Below are positions 5,014 through 11,811 of a DNA stretch of 19,413 nucleotides, in pieces (position 1 is the first letter of the stretch; each line of letters opens with the position of its first letter). Both the position numbers and the translations under genes were made by a program. The stretch is from Eubacterium sp. AF22-8LB (GTDB lineage: Bacteria > Bacillota_I > Bacilli_A > Erysipelotrichales > Erysipelotrichaceae). Under the pieces are notes generated by a model that had not been told where the DNA came from, made no database searches, and worked only from the letters and a program-made list of their open reading frames with translations. Location of the stretch: contig NZ_QRVI01000033.1 in assembly GCF_003458715.1 (NCBI RefSeq), positions 1 through 19,413 of the forward strand, in the 5' to 3' direction.

Positions 5014-6402
5014 ATGTTAAAGAAGGAACAAATAGAAAAATTATTAGAACGTTGTATGGCTTCTTCTTGTGATTTTGCCGAAATCTTTGAAGAAGAGGGA
5101 ACAACTGAATCTTTATCCATGTTAAATGGAAAATTAGAAGATACAAACGTATTGATTCGTGCTGGTATTGGAATTCGTTTATATAAAGGTGTGCAATCTG
5201 TATATGGATACACAAATGAAATAAATGAAGAATCATTAAATGCCTTGGTCGATGATTTGCGTGGAGGCTTTGGCATAGAATCTAAATCTGTATCTATCTC
5301 TTTGGTTGAAGAAACTCATGAAAATCTTCATCCTATCAAGGAAAATCCTGTCAAAGCTTCATTAGAATCGAAAGTTGCCTTGATGTTACGTGCCAATGAT
5401 GCAGCTAAAGCCTATTCAGATAAGATTCAAAAAGTATCTGTAGGATTGGCAAGTGTATGCCAAAATGTACAGATTTCAAATAGTGAAGGAAGACTTGTAC
5501 AGGATACAAGAATTCGTTGTCGAATGTCTGTATCTTCTTTTGCGCAAGATGGTCAAAATTTACAATCTGGCTATGAAGCACCAGGTGCAAGTAAGGGGCT
5601 TGAATTTTTTGAAGAAAGAACACCAGAATCGATTGGAAAAGAAGCAAGTCGTATTGCGTTAGTGTTATTAGAGGCTAAGGATTGTCCATCCGGAAAAATG
5701 CCAGTCATTATTGATAATGGATTTGGTGGAGTCATCTTCCATGAAGCGTGTGGACATGCTCTAGAAGCAAGTTCTGTAAGTAAAAATCAGAGTGTATTCT
5801 GTAATAAATTAGGGCAAAAAGTCGCAAGTGATAAAGTCACAGCGGTTGATGATGGAACAATTCCAAATGCATGGGGCTCACAAAACGTTGATGATGAGGG
5901 TAATCCCCAACAAAAACGTGTATTAATTGAGAATGGTATTTTAAAGAGCTATATGATTGATCGCTTGAATGGTCGAAGAATGGGGCTTGAATCGACTTCA
6001 AGTTCGCGTCGTCAGTCTTATAAATTTGAAACCACTTCGCGTATGACAAATACATATATTGCCGCTGGAAATGATGATTTTGACGAAATGTTTGAAGGCA
6101 TCAAACGTGGATTGTATGCGAAAAAAATGGGTGGTGGAAGTGTAAATCCACAAACCGGAGAGTTTAATTTTGCCGTATTAGAAGGTTATTTAATTGAAAA
6201 TGGTAAGATTTCTTATCCAGTAAAAGGAGTTTCTTTGATTGGTAATGGAGCGGATATCCTGTTTAATATTGATCGCGTGGGTAAAAATTTAGAGCGAGGA
6301 CAAGGTATGTGTGGTTCTAGTTCTGGCTCGATCCCTACAGATGTTGGTCAGCCAGCCATTCGTGTTTCACAAATTACAGTAGGAGGTACGGCCAATGAAT
6401 AA
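5014..6402 (+). CDS. tldD: TldD metallopeptidase subunit
   Basis: TldD is the catalytic half of the TldD/TldE heterodimer, a cytoplasmic metalloprotease that degrades unfolded or modified peptides (in E. coli it matures microcin B17 and degrades CcdA). The 462 residues are the usual length. The zinc motif HEACGH is at 243-248 within GGVIFHEACGHALEA, and the third ligand fits C433 in GMCGSSSG near the C-terminus. The ATG lies two bases after nanE, with GAGGG at the end of nanE serving as its ribosome site. It overlaps tldE by eight bases, so the two subunits are translationally coupled. Confidence 0.95.
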   Translation: MLKKEQIEKLLERCMASSCDFAEIFEEEGTTESLSMLNGKLEDTNVLIRAGIGIRLYKGVQSVYGYTNEINEESLNALVDDLRGGFGIESKSVSISLVEETHENLHPIKENPVKASLESKVALMLRANDAAKAYSDKIQKVSVGLASVCQNVQISNSEGRLVQDTRIRCRMSVSSFAQDGQNLQSGYEAPGASKGLEFFEERTPESIGKEASRIALVLLEAKDCPSGKMPVIIDNGFGGVIFHEACGHALEASSVSKNQSVFCNKLGQKVASDKVTAVDDGTIPNAWGSQNVDDEGNPQQKRVLIENGILKSYMIDRLNGRRMGLESTSSSRRQSYKFETTSRMTNTYIAAGNDDFDEMFEGIKRGLYAKKMGGGSVNPQTGEFNFAVLEGYLIENGKISYPVKGVSLIGNGADILFNIDRVGKNLERGQGMCGSSSGSIPTDVGQPAIRVSQITVGGTANE

Positions 6403-7720
6403 ACAAGTATGGATTGAAAAAGCACTTGGCCTAGGCATCCAGGAATTTGAAATCTATCAATCTACAACGGTAGAAAAAGAGATGACTTGGTTTCAAGGAC
6501 AAATGGATACTTTAGTATCGAGTAAAGTTACGGGTACAAGTATTCGTGGAATTGTAGATGGAAAAATGGCCAATATGGCATTGGAAGAAATAGACGATTC
6601 TATGTGTGAAACTGTTTTAAAATCATTGATTGAACAAGCACATATTATTTCTAATGAAGAAACAGATTCATTAAGAAAGCCAGAACCAATTGAGTACGTA
6701 AAAAAAGATGTGACTTGGAATATGGCTAGTACAGAATATGTGAAGGATATTCTTCAAAGCTTAGAAGCTAAGATTCTAGCTTATGATCCACGTGTCATTC
6801 AAGTTGGATATTTAGGATATTCACAAGGAAGCGGAAGTCGCAGTATTGTGAACAGCTTAGGTATGGACGTGCAGGATTTTGATGAAATGCAATACATTGT
6901 TGCCAGTGTTGTTGTGAAAGAAAATGAAGAAATCAAAGATGCTAGTTTAGTTGAAGTTGTGTATGACTTTAATCAATATGATTTGGATTCATTTGTATCT
7001 CGTGTTTGCGACAAGGCTTTAAATAAGTTAGGAGCAACACCAATTCCAAGCTGTACATGCCCAGTTATCTTTGAAAAGGATGCGATGACATCTTTATTTG
7101 CGGCATTTACAGGCTTATTTAACGGTGAATTAATGTATAAGGGAATTTCACCTTTAAAAGATAAATTCAACGAACAAATTTTCTCTGAACAAATCACAAT
7201 TATGGATGATCCAAAGAATACGGATTGTTTAAGTATTGCCAATTTTGATGATGAGGGTTGTCCAACATCTTCAAAAACGTTGGTGGATCATGGAAAATAT
7301 GTTATGATGCTTCATGACACAAGAAGTGCCAATCGAATGCATACAAATAGTACAGGAAACGGCTTTAAATCAGGTTATGCATCTAGCGTGAGTGTACAGC
7401 CGATGAATTGTTACATCGTACCTGGAAGTGATAGTTTTGAAGATTTGTGTACAAAAATCAAAGATGGCTTTGTCGTACAGAATTTAGCTGGTCTTCATGC
7501 TGGACTTGATTTTGTTTCTACAAACTTCTCACTACAATGCTCAGGCTTCTGGGTAAAGGATGGTAAAAGAGATAAGAATGTTACTCTAGTTACTGTCGCA
7601 AATAACTTCTTAAATATGATGAAGCATGTGATCAGTGTTGGTAATGATTTAGATTGGAGTTATCATCAGGCGGTAAGTCCAAGTATCGCATTTGAAGAGT
7701 GCACAATTTCAGGGGAATAA
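6395..7720 (+). CDS. tldE: TldE/PmbA, partner subunit of TldD
   Basis: TldE (PmbA) is the non-catalytic half of the TldD/TldE peptidase. The 441 residues share the TldD fold, but the region matching HExxxH reads FEKDAMTSLF and lacks the metal ligands, as is normal for TldE. The start at 6395 has AGGAGG (6381-6386) eight bases upstream, inside the end of tldD. The ending (GNDLDWSYHQAVSPSIAFEECTISG) carries the C-terminal pattern of this family. It is followed by the SseB-like gene after two bases. Confidence 0.93.
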   Translation: MNKQVWIEKALGLGIQEFEIYQSTTVEKEMTWFQGQMDTLVSSKVTGTSIRGIVDGKMANMALEEIDDSMCETVLKSLIEQAHIISNEETDSLRKPEPIEYVKKDVTWNMASTEYVKDILQSLEAKILAYDPRVIQVGYLGYSQGSGSRSIVNSLGMDVQDFDEMQYIVASVVVKENEEIKDASLVEVVYDFNQYDLDSFVSRVCDKALNKLGATPIPSCTCPVIFEKDAMTSLFAAFTGLFNGELMYKGISPLKDKFNEQIFSEQITIMDDPKNTDCLSIANFDDEGCPTSSKTLVDHGKYVMMLHDTRSANRMHTNSTGNGFKSGYASSVSVQPMNCYIVPGSDSFEDLCTKIKDGFVVQNLAGLHAGLDFVSTNFSLQCSGFWVKDGKRDKNVTLVTVANNFLNMMKHVISVGNDLDWSYHQAVSPSIAFEECTISGE

Positions 7721-7722
7721 TT

Positions 7723-8496
7723 ATGGTAAATGAATTTAAAAATGAAAAACTACAAGAAACATTAGTTTTATTTAGTAAAGAAAAAACAGATTCAGCATTT
7801 AGAAACTTGTTGGAAGCGTTTATTTCTACAAACTTTCTAATTCCAGCACAATGGGATAAAGATCCTACTCGCAATGAAAAAGGAGTCTTAGTCTTTGAAC
7901 CAAATACACAATTCCAATTGTCTTTGATTCAAAATGATAAGGGAGATAGTTTCTTTCCTGTTTTCTCAAGTATGGATCAATTAAAAAAATGGGATCAAGA
8001 TAGTGAAATCCATTCATTGGTCATGACTTACAATCAGTATATGCCTTTTGTGAAGATGGCATTAAACCAGATTCATGGCATTGTGATTGATCCATTTGGA
8101 GCTAATGTTTTACTAGATTGTAATTTATTAGTGGAATTAGATAAAAATCGTGGTTCACAAGTGAGTGAAAATCCAATTCATAAAGGAGACAGTTTAAAAC
8201 TTCGTGATCCTGTCGCAAGTGTAACCGAACTTCAAAGAGCAATCTGTGAATTTGGGGACTCTCACCCAGATATTCTTTCTATTTATTTGAAAGAAAGAAT
8301 TGTCAAAGATCAGCCTAGCCACTGGTTCTTAGTTGTGGATATGATCAATGATGATAAACAGACTCTACAAGATCTAGGAAACTTCTGTACGCCAGCAAGT
8401 TACGGAAAAGGTTTTGAATTTATGTTTGGAAGTATGGAAATCGCAAAGAGAATCATGGCAGATACAATTCCAACATATGTAAAGATTACAAAGTAA
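7723..8496 (+). CDS. SseB-family protein
   Basis: The 257-residue protein is similar in length and layout to E. coli SseB (enhanced serine sensitivity). An N-terminal SseB domain spans about 10-130 (with FLIPAQW, PVFSSMDQLKKW and IDPFGANVLL) and a C-terminal domain spans about 155-257 (RDPVASVTELQRAI, IYLKERIVKDQPSHWFLVVDM). The molecular role of SseB is not well defined. I chose the ATG at 7723, which has AGGGGA (7711-7716) six bases upstream, over the GTG at 7699 inside tldE. It is the last gene of the nanE operon and is closed by a terminator three bases after its stop. Confidence 0.85.
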   Translation: MVNEFKNEKLQETLVLFSKEKTDSAFRNLLEAFISTNFLIPAQWDKDPTRNEKGVLVFEPNTQFQLSLIQNDKGDSFFPVFSSMDQLKKWDQDSEIHSLVMTYNQYMPFVKMALNQIHGIVIDPFGANVLLDCNLLVELDKNRGSQVSENPIHKGDSLKLRDPVASVTELQRAICEFGDSHPDILSIYLKERIVKDQPSHWFLVVDMINDDKQTLQDLGNFCTPASYGKGFEFMFGSMEIAKRIMADTIPTYVKITK

Positions 8497-8498
8497 TT

Positions 8499-8524
8499 AA
8501 GGTGCAATTCAGCACCTTTTTCTT
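8499..8524 (+). terminator. Terminator of the nanE-tldD-tldE-sseB operon
   Basis: AAGGTGC (8499-8505) pairs with GCACCTT (8512-8518) around AATTCA and is followed by T-rich sequence to 8524. Confidence 0.8.
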
Positions 8525-8525
8525 A

Positions 8526-8537
8526 TATAATAGAAGT
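8526..8537 (+). promoter_or_regulatory. -10 box six bases before the cca ATG
   Basis: A perfect TATAAT (8526-8531) is followed by AGAAGT and the ATG at 8538, so transcription would begin at or next to the start codon. No good -35 is present; the place for it is inside the upstream terminator stem. There is no usable Shine-Dalgarno site at proper spacing. Confidence 0.5.
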
Positions 8538-9851
8538 ATGAAATTACCTAAATATATATTAGAAATCATTCAAAAAATAAATGATATTGGATATGAAGCG
8601 TATGTGGTAGGTGGATGTGTTCGTGACTATTTACTAGATCGACCAATCCATGATTATGATATTTGTACAAGTGCTAAACCTGAAGTGATATTAAATCTAT
8701 TTGATCGAAGTATAGGGACAGGACTCAAGCATGGAACGGTAACGGTTTTATCAAATTCACCCGTTGAAATCACAACTTTTCGTTTAGAGAGTGAATACAA
8801 GGATCATCGTCATCCAGACAATGTGAAATATGTATCAACAATTGAAGAAGATTTATCAAGACGTGATTTTACTGTGAATGCGATGGCCTACCATCCGAAT
8901 CATGGCTTGATAGATCCGTATGGAGGACAATTTGATCTTAAAGCTAAAGTCATTCGATGTGTGGGTAATCCGAATCGAAGATTTAGTGAGGATGCTCTAA
9001 GAATGTTGCGTGCCTATCGTTTTTGTGCAAAACTAGGCTTTTCTATGGATGAAACAGTTAAAAAATCTATCGATACAAATGCATCTTTGATTCAATATGT
9101 ATCAATAGAAAGAATTTTGCATGAATTAAAAGAAATCATGGAAGCAAATCCACAAGTATTGGCGGAGATGACACTTCTTTTAAAACCAATATTTAATGAG
9201 TTGGATTTGGCATTGAGGTGTAGTCAAAACTCAATCTATCACTATACGGATGTTTTGCATCATACTTTAGATGCGATGAGTTATTTAAAACCATATGATG
9301 AAACTTTAGCCATTGCGCTATTGTTTCATGATCTAGGCAAAGTACAAGTGAAGACAACTGATTCGAATGGAAAGGATCATTTTAAGCATCATGCGAAGGT
9401 AGGAAGTGAATTATCTAAAGAGCTATGTCGACGTTTTAAACTTACAAATGAACAAAGAAAGTGGATTCCTTTTTATGTTTTGCATCATGATGATAAATTT
9501 ACTTGTGATTTAGATTGTATTTATAAGTATCGTGTTACATATCGTTTGGATGAAGAACACTTATTGAACTTACTTCAAATTCGCTATTGTGATGCGATGG
9601 CCCATTCTGAATTGGGGCAAAAATCAGCTAAAGATGTAGAATTGTTCTATTCTTATTACATCCAAAATAGAAATCGTTGTATGTGTATATCTCAACTTGC
9701 ATTGAATGGAAATGATATTATAGAAGCGACAAATTTAAGAGGAAAACAGATTCAAGAAGCTTTGAATGTGTGTTTAAAATATAGTTTTTATCATCCTGAA
9801 AAGAATAATAAGGAAGAATTATTGAATAAAATAAAAGATGAGTTATCGTGA
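8538..9851 (+). CDS. cca: CCA tRNA nucleotidyltransferase with HD domain
   Basis: This class II nucleotidyltransferase adds or repairs the 3' CCA of tRNAs. From M1 at 8538 the 437 residues show GGCVRD (25-30), metal-binding D39 and D41 in HDYDIC, SRRDFTVNAMAY (motif B), EDALRMLRAYRF (the nucleotide-selecting region), then an HD domain (FHDLGKV, HHAKVGSELS) and a C-terminal tail region. The start at 8538 is preferred over GTG 8502, which would lie within the upstream terminator. All seven tRNA genes in the window encode CCA, so here the enzyme probably works mainly in repair. Its stop codon is inside a terminator shared with the convergent MATE gene. Confidence 0.93.
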   Translation: MKLPKYILEIIQKINDIGYEAYVVGGCVRDYLLDRPIHDYDICTSAKPEVILNLFDRSIGTGLKHGTVTVLSNSPVEITTFRLESEYKDHRHPDNVKYVSTIEEDLSRRDFTVNAMAYHPNHGLIDPYGGQFDLKAKVIRCVGNPNRRFSEDALRMLRAYRFCAKLGFSMDETVKKSIDTNASLIQYVSIERILHELKEIMEANPQVLAEMTLLLKPIFNELDLALRCSQNSIYHYTDVLHHTLDAMSYLKPYDETLAIALLFHDLGKVQVKTTDSNGKDHFKHHAKVGSELSKELCRRFKLTNEQRKWIPFYVLHHDDKFTCDLDCIYKYRVTYRLDEEHLLNLLQIRYCDAMAHSELGQKSAKDVELFYSYYIQNRNRCMCISQLALNGNDIIEATNLRGKQIQEALNVCLKYSFYHPEKNNKEELLNKIKDELS

Positions 9852-9869
9852 TATTGATAACTCATCTTT
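9834..9869. terminator. Bidirectional terminator shared by cca and the MATE gene
   Basis: A perfect 14-bp stem, AAAGATGAGTTATC (9834-9847) with GATAACTCATCTTT (9856-9869), has an 8-nt loop. Both arms are coding: the left arm holds the last codons of cca, and the right arm holds the stop and last codons of the MATE gene on the other strand. Confidence 0.85.
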
Positions 9870-11232
9870 CCATTTGTGCTAATGTCTTCTTAAAGTTTTT
9901 AATAAATAACGTTACTGTTGTGCTTACCGCAATAAAGTCTGCGATAGGTTCTGCAACAAATACCGCAAAGATATGATTGGATAAGATGTTTGGTAAGATA
10001 AAAATCAATGGAATTAAGACAATGATCTTTCTAAAGATAGCTAAAAATACAGAAATCTTGGCATTTCCAAACGCAATGAAGGTTTGTTGGCAAGAAATTT
10101 GAAGTCCCATCAATAATACGCATGCCATATAGATACGAATAGCCCAGCTTGCCATTGCCATTAAGTCTGGATCATTTGTGAAGATAGAAATAAATACTTG
10201 TGGGAATAATTCCACTAAAAGCCAGATGATACTTGCGTATGTGAAACAACATAGTGTTTGAAGTAAAAAGCCTTTTTTAACGCGCGGGCCATTTTTAGCA
10301 CCAAAGTTGTAGCTAATGATAGGTTGTCCACCTTGCGTTAATCCTTGAAGTGGCATCATCGCAAACTGCATTACACTCGTTAGAATGGTCATACTTCCAA
10401 TCGCAACATCCCCACCAAATTTAGATAGTTGCATATTGAAACATAAAGAGATTAAGCTTTCTGTTGACTGCATCACAAAGGGTGCGATACCTAAAGCTAA
10501 ACTAGGGAATAATAAACTGGGTACAATTTTAAAATTTTCTTTTTTTAACTTAAGAACCGTCTGTTTACCACTCAAGAAATGAATAACCCAGATTGCACTG
10601 ATGGCTTGCGAAATAATGGTAGCTAGTGCAGCACCTTTTACGCCCATATTGAATCCAAAGATAAAAATAGGGTCTAAAATAATGTTTAAGATAGCTCCTA
10701 TTAAAACGGTCATCATACTTGTTTTAGAGAATCCCTGACAAGAAATAAAGGCATTCATTCCGAGTGTCATTTGGACAAAAATGGTTCCTAAGGCATAAAT
10801 ACCCATATATTGTTTGGCATATACAATTGTTTGTGAACTTGCCTGGAATAATTGTAGTAATGAGGTTTGAAAAGCTAATAAACATACAGTTAGAGTTAAT
10901 GAAATCACAATCAATGCGATAAAACAGTTACCCATGATTTTTTCAGCCGTTGGATTATCTTGTTTACCCATATATATACTAGCTCTTGGTGCACCTCCCA
11001 TACCGACTAAACACGCAAAGGCGGATACAATCATAATAATTGGTAAACAAACGCCTACGCCTGTTAGGGCAATGGCTCCTACATTTTGTATGTGACCAAT
11101 ATACATGCGATCAACTACATTATAGAGTAGATTAACAATTTGACTTAAAATGGCAGGAACTGCCAACATAAAGAGTAATTTACCAACTTTTTCATGCCCT
11201 AAATCTACTTCTGACGCTGTTGTAAACTTCAT
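9862..11232 (-). CDS. MATE-family multidrug efflux transporter
   Basis: The 456-residue membrane protein has about 12 hydrophobic segments in two halves, the normal MATE length. Family-like stretches include LAVPAILSQIVNLLYNVVDR near the start, ALTGVGVCLPI, NIILDPIFIFGFNMGVKGAALAT in the first half, and QGLTQGGQPIISYNFGA at the start of the second half. MATE proteins export cationic compounds using a Na+ or H+ gradient; the substrate cannot be told. AGGAG lies nine bases upstream of the ATG. It follows the marR gene by one base and is probably under its control. Confidence 0.92.
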   Translation of the reverse strand: MKFTTASEVDLGHEKVGKLLFMLAVPAILSQIVNLLYNVVDRMYIGHIQNVGAIALTGVGVCLPIIMIVSAFACLVGMGGAPRASIYMGKQDNPTAEKIMGNCFIALIVISLTLTVCLLAFQTSLLQLFQASSQTIVYAKQYMGIYALGTIFVQMTLGMNAFISCQGFSKTSMMTVLIGAILNIILDPIFIFGFNMGVKGAALATIISQAISAIWVIHFLSGKQTVLKLKKENFKIVPSLLFPSLALGIAPFVMQSTESLISLCFNMQLSKFGGDVAIGSMTILTSVMQFAMMPLQGLTQGGQPIISYNFGAKNGPRVKKGFLLQTLCCFTYASIIWLLVELFPQVFISIFTNDPDLMAMASWAIRIYMACVLLMGLQISCQQTFIAFGNAKISVFLAIFRKIIVLIPLIFILPNILSNHIFAVFVAEPIADFIAVSTTVTLFIKNFKKTLAQMER

Positions 11233-11233
11233 T

Positions 11234-11665
11234 TTAATGCACTCCTTCTATTTTTTTATTCATTTTATTCATTGTATCAATCATACATTGAATATCTTTT
11301 GTGGGAATATCTTTGAATAATACTTGATTGATCTTTTCAATCTCAATAGAGATTTTTTCTAATACAGGAATCGCATTTTCCGTTAATTCAATATGAGAAA
11401 TTCTCTTATCATTTGGATCGGGTTTAACTAAAACGATTCCTTTTTGTTCTAAGCTTGTCACACTTCGAGAAACCAAAGCTTTGGAAACACCCAATACAAC
11501 ACGAAGCTGTGTGCTTGTTGTGATGGAGTTATTGTTTTGTAGTAAAATTAGTATCGAAATTTCATTTGGGGAAAAGGTATATTCTGCAAATCGATTTTTG
11601 ATTTGTTTACCATAATATTCACGCAATCGATTGGATAAGCGCAAAAATTCTTCAATTGTCAACAT
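11234..11665 (-). CDS. MarR-family regulator of the MATE gene
   Basis: The 143-residue winged-helix regulator has the MarR layout: N-terminal dimer helix, FSPNEISILILLQN, recognition part TTSTQLRVVLGVSKALVSRSVTSLEQKGIV (about 50-80), wing PDPNDKRISHIELTE and C-terminal dimer helices. Family members are usually autorepressors released by small ligands. Its promoter overlaps two repeats TTGTAAACA that are probably its own binding site. AGGGGG is just upstream of the ATG. It is transcribed with the MATE gene, so ligand-induced efflux is the natural reading. Confidence 0.9.
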   Translation of the reverse strand: MLTIEEFLRLSNRLREYYGKQIKNRFAEYTFSPNEISILILLQNNNSITTSTQLRVVLGVSKALVSRSVTSLEQKGIVLVKPDPNDKRISHIELTENAIPVLEKISIEIEKINQVLFKDIPTKDIQCMIDTMNKMNKKIEGVH

Positions 11666-11681
11666 ATGCCCCCCTAAAGTT

Positions 11682-11727
11682 CACTTGTAAACAGTTTGAT
11701 TGTAAACAAGTGGAAGTATTCTGTCAA
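11682..11727 (-). promoter_or_regulatory. marR promoter and likely MarR operator
   Basis: On the minus strand, -35 TTGACA (11727-11722) and -10 TACAAT (11704-11699) are exactly 17 bp apart. Two copies of TTGTAAACA, at 11685-11693 and 11700-11708, are spaced 15 bp apart and lie within an outer inverted repeat CACTTGT (11682-11688) / ACAAGTG (11706-11712). The upstream copy covers the -10 and the other covers the start of transcription, suited to autorepression. Confidence 0.75.
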
Positions 11728-11776
11728 CGAAAAGTTAAAAAAATAGAATCTACTATAATTGACTATTTGAATAATG

Positions 11777-11805
11777 TGCTATAATTTTAACTAATTGGGG
11801 GAGGG
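11777..11805 (+). promoter_or_regulatory. feoAB extended -10 promoter and ribosome site
   Basis: TGCTATAAT (11777-11785) is an extended -10. TTGACT at 11759-11764 is only 15 bp away and may be a poor -35. GGGGGAGGG (11797-11805) is the ribosome site, six bases before ATG 11812. I do not see a convincing Fur or DtxR box here. Confidence 0.6.
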
Positions 11806-11811
11806 ACATGC

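Noticed and set aside
4486..5276. Long antisense frames inside nanE and tldD
   Set aside because: They are shadows of strong genes on the other strand, with low-complexity translations and no start signals.
7699..7722. GTG start for the SseB-like gene inside tldE
   Set aside because: The ATG at 7723 has AGGGGA at six bases and a normal SseB length. The GTG has no ribosome site.
8502..8537. GTG start for cca at 8502
   Set aside because: It lies in the terminator hairpin of the preceding operon and adds 12 residues before the conserved N-terminus.
11726..11785. Fur or DtxR box before feoAB
   Set aside because: I looked for GATAATGATTATC-like or TTAGG-type palindromes and saw none with enough matches.
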